Assembly: GCA_016342285.1 (NCBI GenBank)
Contig: JAEINQ010000034.1
Location: 1 to 64,000, forward strand
Source of the DNA: Desulfobacterales bacterium
GTDB taxonomy: Bacteria > Desulfobacterota > Desulfobacteria > Desulfobacterales > JAEINQ01
Reading direction: 5' to 3'
Length of the DNA stretch: 64,000 nucleotides
The position numbers and the translations under genes were made by a program. Under the pieces are notes generated by a model. The model saw only the letters and a program-made list of their open reading frames with translations, did not search any database and was not told the origin of the DNA. Shown one piece after another: positions 35,901-44,408 of this stretch. The first letter of the stretch is position 1, and each line of letters begins with the position of its first letter.

Positions 35901-36643
35901 TGCGGTCCATTAACCGGATGCTTGACCGGCTGATCTGTGCCCTCGGGTTTCTGACGATCCTTCCCCTGGGTCGAACGGCGCGGTTTGACGCCATGGGCAT
36001 GATCGCCTTTTTCCCCGTTGTCGGCATCATCATCGGCGCCCTGGTGTCGTCGGCCGACATGGTGTTTTCCCTTGTTTTTCCCGCTCCGGTGGCAGGGTTG
36101 CTGGATGTCATCCTCTTGGCGGCCCTGACCGGGGCCCTGCACATCGACGGGCTGGGCGATTCGGCCGATGGCATCTTCTCCCACCGGCCCCGTGAAAAGG
36201 CCCTTGCCATCATGAAGGACAGTCGGGTCGGGGCCATGGGGATGGTCGTGGTCGGCTGTGTGCTCGCCCTCAAATGGAGCTGTCTGACCGGGCTGGACGC
36301 CCATCGCCACCTGATCATCATTGTCGTGCCGGCCTATGCCCGGTCAGCCATGATTTTCGCCATCGGACGGCTCCCTTACGGACGACCGGACGGCGGCACC
36401 GGCCACGGGCTGTTTGAAAAACCGTTAAAAATGGGGGACTACGCCGGCCTGGCAATCCCCGTGGGCCTTTCCCTTTTTCTGGGATGGCAGGGGTTGCTGC
36501 TGAACCTGGCCTTTATCACCATGACAATGGGGTTGATCGCCTTTTATCGGAAAAAAATGGGGTGTGTCACCGGCGACATGCTCGGCGCCATGACCGAGAT
36601 TCTCGAGGCGACCCTTTTGCTGGCGGTACTTGTCGGCGTATAG
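35900..36643 (+). CDS. cobS: Adenosylcobinamide-GDP ribazoletransferase CobS
   Basis: 247 residues with about six membrane helices. It joins GDP-cobinamide and alpha-ribazole (phosphate) to give the finished cobamide. Family marks are the acidic metal-binding loop GALHIDGLGDSADGIFSHRPREKALAIMKDSRVGAMG, which spans a membrane end, and the final GCVTGDMLGAMTEILEA. It starts on the last base of the cobU stop, so the two are coupled. Confidence 0.95.
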   Translation: MRSINRMLDRLICALGFLTILPLGRTARFDAMGMIAFFPVVGIIIGALVSSADMVFSLVFPAPVAGLLDVILLAALTGALHIDGLGDSADGIFSHRPREKALAIMKDSRVGAMGMVVVGCVLALKWSCLTGLDAHRHLIIIVVPAYARSAMIFAIGRLPYGRPDGGTGHGLFEKPLKMGDYAGLAIPVGLSLFLGWQGLLLNLAFITMTMGLIAFYRKKMGCVTGDMLGAMTEILEATLLLAVLVGV

Positions 36644-36799
36644 GACCCTCGATCCATCGTGCAACGGTGACAGGATCGTAAAAGATCGTTTTTTTAACCA
36701 CGGAGATCACCGAGAACTCAGAGAATTGTCTTTGTGGTTATAAACGACTTTCTAAAAATAAATCAATTGGTTACGGGCTCATCAAAGGGTAGGGGAATC

Positions 36800-37882
36800 A
36801 TGATTCAGGGACACGGCGGGGACACCTACCGGCTTGCAAAACGCTTGGACTGCCCGGTAGCGGAAATTGTCGATATGAGCAGTAATGTCAATCCGTTGGG
36901 GCCGCCGCCGGGCCTGATGGCCTTTCTGGCCGAGAACGCGGATTGCATCCTGAACCTGCCGGAAGCCGATGCCGAAACCGCTGCCAGTGCCTTTGCCGAT
37001 CAAAACAGCATGGACCCCGGCCAGGTGGTGGCGGGCAACGGAACCACCGAACTCATCTATTTGATGCCAAGGGCATTTGGCATTAAAAGCGCCCTGATCG
37101 TCGGCCCTACCTATGCCGACTACGCCGATGCCTGCCGCATGGCCGGGACCCGTTTTGAGTATTGGCACGCCACTTCAGATCAGGGCTTTAAACCGCGGAT
37201 AGACCTGATCGGCAGATCCGTCCACGGCCACGACGCCGTATTTATCTGCAACCCCAACAACCCCACCGGCACCCTGATGCCCCGGGAGGCATTGGAAGGG
37301 CTTTGCCGGGCGAATCCGGAAACGGTGTTTGTCGTCGATGAATCGTATTTGCCTTTTGCCGGGGATTTCCAAAGTGCCGGAATGGCTGCCTGCGGCCTGA
37401 CCAATGTGGTGGTGCTCAACTCCATGTCCAAGATTTTCCGGGTGCCGGGCCTTCGCATCGGTTTTGCCGCCGGGTCGGCCGAACTCATGGGCCGTTGCCG
37501 GCGGCTGACCCTGCCGTGGAGCCAGAACGCCCTGGCCCAGGCGGCAGCGGTCTACCTTATGGAACACGCCGAGATAATGGGCGATTTCATCGAGCAGAGC
37601 CGCGTGTTTATCAACCGGGAAAGAGAAGGGCTAATCCAAGCACTTAACCGTATCGATGCCATTGAGGTCTTTGACAGTTGCACCTCTTTCATCCTGTGCC
37701 GCATTCGCCGGGGGCCTATGGCAGCCGAACTCTGGGACCACCTGGCCCGGAAACGGACCCTGATCCGTGACTGCACCAATTTTTACGGTCTCGATGAGAC
37801 CTATTTCCGGATATCCCTGAAACTGACCGAGGACAACCGGCGCGTTGCTGAGGCTCTGGCCGATTTCTTTACGCTGACCTAA
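36800..37882 (+). CDS. cobD: L-threonine-O-3-phosphate decarboxylase CobD
   Basis: 360 residues, a fold-type I PLP enzyme related to histidinol-phosphate aminotransferase. It makes (R)-1-aminopropan-2-ol phosphate, the cobamide side-chain linker. The PLP lysine is Lys211 in LNSMSKIFRVPGLRIGF. The N-terminal HGGDTYRLAKRLDCP and SSNVNPLGPP are typical of CobD rather than of HisC. The ATG at 36800 has an AGGGGA site; a further ATG at 36734 would add residues drawn from a repeat region. It is part of the cob run and lies next to cbiB, which uses its product. Confidence 0.9.
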   Translation: MIQGHGGDTYRLAKRLDCPVAEIVDMSSNVNPLGPPPGLMAFLAENADCILNLPEADAETAASAFADQNSMDPGQVVAGNGTTELIYLMPRAFGIKSALIVGPTYADYADACRMAGTRFEYWHATSDQGFKPRIDLIGRSVHGHDAVFICNPNNPTGTLMPREALEGLCRANPETVFVVDESYLPFAGDFQSAGMAACGLTNVVVLNSMSKIFRVPGLRIGFAAGSAELMGRCRRLTLPWSQNALAQAAAVYLMEHAEIMGDFIEQSRVFINREREGLIQALNRIDAIEVFDSCTSFILCRIRRGPMAAELWDHLARKRTLIRDCTNFYGLDETYFRISLKLTEDNRRVAEALADFFTLT

Positions 37883-38140
37883 AGTCACCACTTCCAGTGG
37901 TGGATCCGGAAAGGGTCTGAGTTTCGGCGGGAAAACATTGCTGTGAATTTCCAATGTTCAATGCTCAAGTGTGGAATCGATAGGCTCTGCTAATTCTAAA
38001 AAAATAAAATGGCAGAATACCGCCTTGAACCTTGAACCTTGAACATTGAGAATTGGATATTGAGCATTTAGCCCCCCCTGGGGGCTTGGCTGAGGCTACC
38101 CGCTCTGCGGGTGGCGCCTCACGTAGCCTGAAGGACACCC
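37883..38140. repeat. Repeat-rich gap between cobD and cbiB
   Basis: No gene. At 37950-37994 it carries CCAATGTTCAATGCTCAAG then GTGGAATCG, which is related to a stretch at 27313-27362 before the TauE/SafE gene. At 38024-38069 there is a small tandem CCTTGAACCTTGAACCTTGAAC followed by imperfect inverted copies of TTCAATGCTCAA. A GGGGGGCTAA/CCCCCCTGGGGGC hairpin precedes cbiB. Confidence 0.55.
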
Positions 38141-39097
38141 ATGTTTGTCTGGTATATTATTCCGTTGGCCTTTGCTCTGGATCTGGCAGTGGGAGACCCC
38201 CACGGTGCTCCCCATCCGGTCCGCTGGATGGGTCGGGCTATTGGGGCGCTGGAACCGCGGTTCCGGGCCTTGCCGCTTCCCTTGACCGTCACGGGCCTCC
38301 TGTTTGCCGTATCACTGGTGGCCGCCGTATGGATTTTGACCTGGGCCGTGGTGTGGGCAGCCGGGACGCTTCATCCGGCCCTGGGAGCAGCGGTGACGCT
38401 AGTGGCCGTCTATTTTTGCATTTCGACCAGAGACCTGGCCGGATCGGCCCTGGCGGTGGACCGGGCACTTAAAGATGGCGGACTTGTTGCAGCCAGGGAA
38501 AAGCTGGCCATGATCGTGGGACGGGACGTGCGCCAACTGGACGAAACCGCTGTGGCCCGGGCCGCGGTGGAAACCGTGGCGGAAAATCTCGTTGACGGGG
38601 TGATGGCGCCGCTTTTTTTTGCCGCACTGGGCGGCGCCCCCCTGGCCATGGCCTACAAGATGGTCAATACCCTCGATTCCATGGTCGGCTACAAAAACGA
38701 ACGATATCGGGAATTCGGCAGGGGCGCCGCCCGGATCGACGACGGTGCCAATTTCATTCCGGCACGATTGTCGGTGCCGGTGATCGCCCTGGCCGCATGG
38801 ATCCTTGGCGGACCTTGGCGGCGGGCGCTGAAAACGGGATTCTCCCAGGGGCGGCACCATGCCAGTCCCAACGCCGGTTTCCCCGAGGCTGCCTTTGCCG
38901 GCGCCCTTGGGGTACGCCTGGGCGGCCCCAATGTCTATCATGGCCGCATTGTGGATAAACCCTATATCGGCAAAAGTTTTGGGGATGTTCGACCCACGGA
39001 TATTCACAGGGCATGCAGGCTGATGTCGGTGGCGGCCCTGCTGTGGATGACCCTGGCCGGGGGCGCCTCATGGATGCTCCATGCAATAACCGCGTAG
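38141..39097 (+). CDS. cbiB: Adenosylcobinamide-phosphate synthase CbiB (CobD in Pseudomonas naming)
   Basis: 318 residues, polytopic membrane protein. It couples aminopropanol phosphate to cobyric acid to form cobinamide phosphate. Signature segments are LDLAVGDPHGAPHPVRWMGR near the N-terminus, AVETVAENLVDGVMAPLFFA, and MVNTLDSMVGYKNERYREFGRGAARIDD. Its C-terminal part has SPNAGFPEAAFAGALGVRLGG. All are intact. It completes the membrane part of the assembly with cobS. Confidence 0.95.
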   Translation: MFVWYIIPLAFALDLAVGDPHGAPHPVRWMGRAIGALEPRFRALPLPLTVTGLLFAVSLVAAVWILTWAVVWAAGTLHPALGAAVTLVAVYFCISTRDLAGSALAVDRALKDGGLVAAREKLAMIVGRDVRQLDETAVARAAVETVAENLVDGVMAPLFFAALGGAPLAMAYKMVNTLDSMVGYKNERYREFGRGAARIDDGANFIPARLSVPVIALAAWILGGPWRRALKTGFSQGRHHASPNAGFPEAAFAGALGVRLGGPNVYHGRIVDKPYIGKSFGDVRPTDIHRACRLMSVAALLWMTLAGGASWMLHAITA

Positions 39098-39128
39098 GAG
39101 CGGCATCTTGCCGCGATAAGAATAGCGA

Positions 39129-39944
39129 ATGTATCCATTGCTGGAAAAATCATACAAGGGCCGCTTCCCCTTTCGCATCGGGAGCCCTTCTTTTATCTAC
39201 CCGGCCGATTACGTTCCCAACGTGAAACGGCTGGGACCGTATCTGGACGAGATCGAATTGTTGCTCTTCGACAGCACCTATCCCGGCGCCCTGCCAACGC
39301 CCAAAACCATGGCCGAACTGGCCGAGTTGGCCCGGGACCTGAACCTGACCTACAATGTTCACCTGCCGACGGATATTTTTCTGGGAGATGAAAACAAAGC
39401 GGTCCGGCAGCAGGCCGTCGATACCTTGCTGCGGGTCAGGGACCTGACCGCCCCCCTCAACCCCACCACCCTGACCCTTCACCTGCTGCCGTCTCCCCGT
39501 GGGCGCTATGTTAGAGATCTTGGGCTGTGGCAGGACTGCCTTCGAAAAAGCCTGGGGAGGTTGTTTGCCGGTGGAATTGACCCCGAATCAATCTCTGTGG
39601 AGACCCTAGACTATCCTTTTGAATGGGTGGAAGGGATTGTCTCGGACCTGAATCTTTCGATTTGCATGGACCTGGGTCACCTGCTGGTTCACCGATACGA
39701 CATGCAGGCCTTGTTTGTCCGCAATCAGGATCGTGTCAGCATCATCCACCTTCATGGGGTGGAGGGGAAGCGGGATCACCTTGCCCTGAACCGCATGGGC
39801 ACCGAGGACATGAATGCCGCCATGGATATTCTCTGTGGGTTTACCGGCGTGGTTTCGATTGAAGTTTTTTCCTTTCAAGACCTTGCGGCCTCGCTTCCGG
39901 TCTTGGAGAAATCGTGGCGGCCCTCACCTTCAAACTCAGTGTGA
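39129..39944 (+). CDS. cbiR: TIM-barrel cobamide-remodelling enzyme candidate (CbiR-like)
   Basis: 271 residues of the AP-endonuclease 2/xylose-isomerase-like barrel superfamily. Likely metal ligands recur in order: LTLHLLPSP, SVETLDYPFEW, CMDLGHLLVHRYD, IHLHGVEGKRDH and SIEVFSF. The position, 31 nt behind cbiB and last in the cob run, is what suggests CbiR, the enzyme described from Akkermansia that cleaves cobamides at the nucleotide loop so that a new lower ligand can be put on with CobT/CobS. The assignment rests on fold plus neighbourhood. Another sugar-phosphate isomerase is possible. Its last six residues (SPSNSV) come from a dispersed repeat that is also found at 7431. Confidence 0.65.
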   Translation: MYPLLEKSYKGRFPFRIGSPSFIYPADYVPNVKRLGPYLDEIELLLFDSTYPGALPTPKTMAELAELARDLNLTYNVHLPTDIFLGDENKAVRQQAVDTLLRVRDLTAPLNPTTLTLHLLPSPRGRYVRDLGLWQDCLRKSLGRLFAGGIDPESISVETLDYPFEWVEGIVSDLNLSICMDLGHLLVHRYDMQALFVRNQDRVSIIHLHGVEGKRDHLALNRMGTEDMNAAMDILCGFTGVVSIEVFSFQDLAASLPVLEKSWRPSPSNSV

Positions 39945-39948
39945 GTCA
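39919..39948. repeat. Second copy of a 30-nt repeat, at the 3' end of the cbiR-like gene
   Basis: GGCCCTCACCTTCAAACTCA then GTGTGAGTCA matches 7431-7460 with one difference. It supplies the last codons and the stop of the cbiR-like gene. CTCAC and GTGAG arms could pair around a 12-nt loop. Confidence 0.7.
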
Positions 39949-40051
39949 AATTTGACAATCCCTATAACCAGCCCGACGCCGAACTGTTTCTCAAGACCGA
40001 GATAAGATTCAGACATCAAGAGAGGGCTTTGGGCCAATGGACCTATAAAGC

Positions 40052-41287
40052 TCATCCACAGCAGCGTTTGAATTTTTTACCGCTGCCGCAGGGGCACGGA
40101 GCGTTGCGACCGACGTCCGGGGGCGTTGAGACCGGTCCATGGGTGTCTTTTGTCAGCCCTTGCCTTTCCAGGGCCTTCTGGGCCAAGCGATGGAAATGGG
40201 GATCGGCGTGGGCAAAGAAACGTTTCATGCCCGGACACAGGTAGTTCATACGCCCGGCGTGGGGGGTGGGTCGGCGGTCCTTGGGGCAGCCCCCTTTGCA
40301 GACCGGCTCCCACGGACAGTCGCGACAGGCTTTGGGCCTGGCGCCTTTGATCTTTCCAAAGTCGGTTTGACGTCGGCCGTTGAGCATGGTGTCGAGGCGG
40401 CCGCTCATGACGTTTCCAAGCCGCCATCGGGGCTCTACGAAAAAGTCACAGGAAAAGACATCGCCGTTGTGTTCCACCACCACATAGGTGCCGCAGTGGT
40501 CGCAAAGGGTGCAGTCGGGCGGCGTCAGCCCGGCATAGACAAAGATCAGAGATTCGAAAAACCGGATGGACGTGGTCGGCAGGCCGTCTTTAAAATCGGC
40601 TATCCACAGGTCGAAAAGGGTGCATAGAAACTCGCCATACTGCTCTGACGGCACGGAAAACCGGGCCATGCGCTCCGGCTGCCCAGGGGCGTTTTCCACA
40701 CAGGGAATGAACTGCATGTAGGCCAGGCCTGCGTCCTTGTGGAAATCGTAAATCTCACGAGGGAACCGCACCGAGTAATCGTTGACCACGGTCAGGGCGT
40801 TGACCGAAACCCCCTTGTCCAGCATCAGCCTGGCGCTCTTCAGGACCCGGTCCCATGTGCCTCGACCGTCTCCCCTCTTTCGATAATGGTCATGGACATG
40901 CTTGGGGCCGTCGATGGACAGCCCGACGAGGACATTGTATTGGCTGAAAAAATCCGCCCAGTCGTCGTCGATCAGCATGCCGTTGGTCTGAAAACCGTTC
41001 CCCACCACCTGTCGGCTTCCATAACGCTGCTGGAAATCGATGGCCCGGTGAAAGAAATCCAGTCCCATGAGGGTGGGCTCCCCCCCCTGCCAGGTGAGCG
41101 ATACCTGTTCACCGGCCTGTTCCATGAGCTGCCGGATCATCTCTTCCAGAACCGACTCGGTCATGCGGTGCCTGGATGAGGGTCCGAAGAGATCCTGCTT
41201 GTCGGCATAAAAACAGTAGCCGCAGGCCATGTTGCAGTCCGGCCCGGCCGGCTTGACCAGGATATTGGTTAGGGGTTTTGGGGGCAT
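40052..41287 (-). CDS. SPASM-domain radical SAM protein (anaerobic sulfatase-maturase type) with SEC-C tail
   Basis: 411 residues. The radical SAM motif CNMACGYCFYADK is at about residues 18-30, as in anaerobic sulfatase-maturating enzymes, which turn an active-site Cys or Ser of sulfatases into formylglycine. A SPASM domain with extra cluster cysteines follows (CTLCDHCGTY, FSCDFF, CRDCPWEPVCKGGCPKDR). The last ~20 residues form a SEC-C zinc motif ([13 protein letters not shown]), an unusual addition. No formylglycine-type sulfatase is in the window. It lies 75 nt behind the glycyl radical enzyme and on the same strand, so it may belong to that operon. The start has an AGGA site 8 nt upstream. 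Confidence 0.85.
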   Translation of the reverse strand: MPPKPLTNILVKPAGPDCNMACGYCFYADKQDLFGPSSRHRMTESVLEEMIRQLMEQAGEQVSLTWQGGEPTLMGLDFFHRAIDFQQRYGSRQVVGNGFQTNGMLIDDDWADFFSQYNVLVGLSIDGPKHVHDHYRKRGDGRGTWDRVLKSARLMLDKGVSVNALTVVNDYSVRFPREIYDFHKDAGLAYMQFIPCVENAPGQPERMARFSVPSEQYGEFLCTLFDLWIADFKDGLPTTSIRFFESLIFVYAGLTPPDCTLCDHCGTYVVVEHNGDVFSCDFFVEPRWRLGNVMSGRLDTMLNGRRQTDFGKIKGARPKACRDCPWEPVCKGGCPKDRRPTPHAGRMNYLCPGMKRFFAHADPHFHRLAQKALERQGLTKDTHGPVSTPPDVGRNAPCPCGSGKKFKRCCG

Positions 41288-41362
41288 GACGTTTTCCTGT
41301 GGGTAGGGTCATGGGTCAAGAATCAATATCCATTTAATCGTTGCGCCCCCTCGAACCCTTTC

Positions 41363-44300
41363 CTACAGTCCATATTCCGCCCGCTCGATGAGTTCGCGCT
41401 GCATGTCGCGGTTCAATGTGACGAAATAAGCATTGTATCCTGAGATGCGCACCAGCAGGTTGCGGTAGTTTTCCGGATGGGCCATGGCATCCTTGAGGGT
41501 CTCGGAGGTCACCACGTTCATCTGCATCTGCATGCCGCCCAGGTCGAAATAGGTCTTGACGTAGGAGAACATGGTGTCCACGGTTTTTTTCCGTTCGTCG
41601 CTCCCGCCGGGAACCACCTTGACGTTGAAGGCGATGTTGTTGTTGAGGTTTTTAGGATCGAGCCGGGCCACGTCCCGAAGGTTGTCCAGCAAATTGTTCG
41701 AGGCATTGGGTTCAGGGGTCAGGCCGGGAGTGAACGGCTTTCCGGCGAGTTTTCCAGAAGGGAGCGCCCCTGAAAGGGTGCCGTAGATGACGTGGTTGCT
41801 CATGGACCAGAACCCGGCCGTGTATTTTCCGCCCCGATAGTTGGTGTGGCTGCCGTAACGTTTCCGGGCGAATCGCGCGATGCGGTTGGCCATGGCCACG
41901 GCTTCGTCGCTGCCGGACCCGAAGAAGGGGACCTTTCTGGTCACCCGGGCGAGCAGGTCTGAGTCACTGGCGAAATTGTCGTCCACCGCCCGTTTGAGTC
42001 GGGCAAAGGGGATATGCTTGTCGTCAAAAACCAGTTTTTTGATGGCCATGAGTGAATCGGTGACATCGGCCAGACCGATGCAGGCCGCCCCGGAGCTGTT
42101 GTACCGGGCGCCGCCGTGGGTGACGTCTTTGCCAGATTGGATACAGTCCTCGATCAGCGAAGAAAGGAGCGGGGTGGGACGGATCCGCTGATGGGCCCGG
42201 CCCAGCATGTCATTATAGGCCACGGTGTTGTCGATAAGAAACCCGAACTGCTGGCAAAAGGCCTCGAAGAAGTCGTCAAAGGCGGCAAAGTTTTCGGCTT
42301 CGACGGATCCGGTGCTCGGCCCCGGACGCCAGTTCATCAAGGGGTGGGTGCCGTCGTTCATGGCCATTTCCAGGGCCGCCACCATGTTGAGCATGCAAAA
42401 ATTCGTATGGCCCATGTGCCGGCCCGACAGGGTCGGCTCCACGCATCCGGTGGCCGACCAGTTGTTGATGTCTTCTGCCGCGTATCCTAAGGGTGACAGG
42501 GCTTTTTTTATGGCCCGGTCATTGTGCATGGAGGGGGTGGCCGCGGTGATCAGGTTCACTTCACACAGCCGTTTGAGATAGGTGTCGCTGTTAACGCCCG
42601 GGTGAAACCGGGCGTTGACATTAGGATCGCGGATGGAGAGCATCTCGGTGACCTTGAGAAAGATGTAGGTCATGTCGCAGACCGCGTCCTCCCCTTCGGG
42701 TGTCACGCCCCCCAGGGTGATGGCCTGGTCCGAGCTGCTCCCGCCGAAATACCAGTTGGCCAGGTCCGGGGTCAGGGGCAGGTGATCGGTACATCGCATG
42801 AAAAAGCAGCCGATGAGTTCGACGGCGTGGCGGATGTAGGTCTTTCGGGCCTCGGCCGTGGTCAGGGCGGCCATATCGGCGGCAAAATACGGCTGGAGCC
42901 ACTGGTCGAGGCGCCCCAGGGAGAGCCCGGCGTTGGTGTTTTCCATGTGAAGGCCGACCCAGGTAATCCAGACGGCATTGACCGCTTCATCCAGGGTCCG
43001 GGCCGGGTTTTCCACTACCCTCTCGCAGATCCGGGCCAGCTTTTCCAGTTCGGCTTTTCGCTTGGCCCCATTTTCGGTAACGGCCTCGGCTTCGGCCTGT
43101 TGGGCCAGATGTTTCGAATAGCTGCAAAGCCCCTCCAGGCAAAGGATCATTCCATTCAGGGTGGCGGCTTCCCGGGAATCCGGAGCGGCGGTTTCCAGCC
43201 GGCCCTGAATTTCTTCGATGATACCGGTGGCACCGAGCTTGAGAATCTTGGGAAAATCCGGAATGGTATGGGAAAGCGCCGCCTGTTTCCAGACGAAATA
43301 GACGGCAAATCGCTCGTCGATGGCCTGGCACAGGGGGCTGTTGTCGTGCTCTCGAACCCATTCGCGAAAGTTGCGGTGAATCCAGAAGGGAAAGATTTCA
43401 TGGTGGAGCAGATGACGGGTTTCGTCGGAAACCCGGTAAGGGTTCAGGGACCGATGGGCCACGGTGAGCAGTTCGTTCCAGATCATGGTGCCGTGGCTGT
43501 CCGGATAGACCACCACCCCGATCTCTTTGGTGGTGGTGGTGCCGGCGATGAGATCGTTTTTCCGGATGATGGGCCGGCGGTGCTCCATGAGATGACTGAT
43601 GACATGTCCCTGCCGAAGTTCCGGAACCCACGGATTTCCCAGTCGATCGGTTTCGAATCCGTTGGCCTTGTGCCAGTCGGTGATCTGTTTGGGTCGCTCC
43701 GGGCAGATTTCGGCCATGGTGTCAAAGTGAATGTCGAGAAATGTCTGTAGCCGGGGGAAATCTTCGATCCCCAGGTCTGAAAGATACGGGTCATGGAGAA
43801 AACAGACGCCCGGATCGACACTTTCCGCCGTGATCCGCTCTTTTTTCCTGGCATTGAAAGCTTCGCTGAGTTCTTTTTTCGGTGTCGGCGCTTTTTCAAT
43901 CAACGCCTTTTTGCTGTATCGCTGCTCCTTGGCGATGAGTTTTTTTTGCTTTTTGTGCAGTAGCAGTGAAATCAGAAAGAAAAACAGGTTCATGTAAGCG
44001 CTGTTGCCCTCGGTGCGAAGCTCGCTTCGCATCAGCATGAAGACCTGCTCGGTGGGTGTGGCCCCGAGCAGTCTGCGCAAGGCATCGTCGGAGGCAAAGA
44101 TCAGGTGAATGTCGGCCCGTCCGGCAGGGGTTTGCGAGACAAAAACATGCCCTTCTGAAAATTCAATGGCCGCCTCGGCCGTCCTTTCTTCCGTACGGAT
44201 GGCGACGGTAAAATTGATCCATCCCGCATCGCTTCGAAGATATTGTTTCAGGGAGGGGCGCATGTTGAAATTGGCCGCCACCACCCGCAGCAAGGTCCGC

Positions 44301-44374
44301 GCCAGCAGGCCGGTCAGTACTCTTTTTCCGGGCTTTGAAGTGCTGTCGGCCAGGGGTTCGGTTTGAAACAGCAT
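41363..44374 (-). CDS. Glycyl radical enzyme with N-terminal SCP2-like domain
   Basis: 1003 residues against about 800 for usual members of the pyruvate formate-lyase/diol dehydratase family. The first ~150 residues resemble an SCP2 sterol/lipid-carrier fold (SDAGWINFTVAIRT, IHLIFASDDALRRLLGATPTE, RTEGNSAYMNLFFFLISLL). A lysine-rich linker follows, then the full enzyme core. The active-site cysteine is in ATGCVEPTLSG (Cys644) with the glutamate two residues on, as in the dehydratase/decarboxylase branch. The glycyl radical site is RISGYNAYF (Gly979). The ATG at 44374 has an AGGAGGAG site; a GTG at 44389 is less likely. It is fourth in an operon with a TetR regulator, its activase and a DUF362 protein. 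The substrate is unknown; the SCP2 domain hints at something hydrophobic. Confidence 0.9.
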   Translation of the reverse strand: MLFQTEPLADSTSKPGKRVLTGLLARTLLRVVAANFNMRPSLKQYLRSDAGWINFTVAIRTEERTAEAAIEFSEGHVFVSQTPAGRADIHLIFASDDALRRLLGATPTEQVFMLMRSELRTEGNSAYMNLFFFLISLLLHKKQKKLIAKEQRYSKKALIEKAPTPKKELSEAFNARKKERITAESVDPGVCFLHDPYLSDLGIEDFPRLQTFLDIHFDTMAEICPERPKQITDWHKANGFETDRLGNPWVPELRQGHVISHLMEHRRPIIRKNDLIAGTTTTKEIGVVVYPDSHGTMIWNELLTVAHRSLNPYRVSDETRHLLHHEIFPFWIHRNFREWVREHDNSPLCQAIDERFAVYFVWKQAALSHTIPDFPKILKLGATGIIEEIQGRLETAAPDSREAATLNGMILCLEGLCSYSKHLAQQAEAEAVTENGAKRKAELEKLARICERVVENPARTLDEAVNAVWITWVGLHMENTNAGLSLGRLDQWLQPYFAADMAALTTAEARKTYIRHAVELIGCFFMRCTDHLPLTPDLANWYFGGSSSDQAITLGGVTPEGEDAVCDMTYIFLKVTEMLSIRDPNVNARFHPGVNSDTYLKRLCEVNLITAATPSMHNDRAIKKALSPLGYAAEDINNWSATGCVEPTLSGRHMGHTNFCMLNMVAALEMAMNDGTHPLMNWRPGPSTGSVEAENFAAFDDFFEAFCQQFGFLIDNTVAYNDMLGRAHQRIRPTPLLSSLIEDCIQSGKDVTHGGARYNSSGAACIGLADVTDSLMAIKKLVFDDKHIPFARLKRAVDDNFASDSDLLARVTRKVPFFGSGSDEAVAMANRIARFARKRYGSHTNYRGGKYTAGFWSMSNHVIYGTLSGALPSGKLAGKPFTPGLTPEPNASNNLLDNLRDVARLDPKNLNNNIAFNVKVVPGGSDERKKTVDTMFSYVKTYFDLGGMQMQMNVVTSETLKDAMAHPENYRNLLVRISGYNAYFVTLNRDMQRELIERAEYGL

Positions 44375-44408
44375 GGACTCCTCCTGCACATTGAGGGCGA
44401 ATTCATCG

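Noticed and set aside
42524..43750. Rightward frame of 408 codons
   Set aside because: It is antisense to the glycyl radical enzyme.
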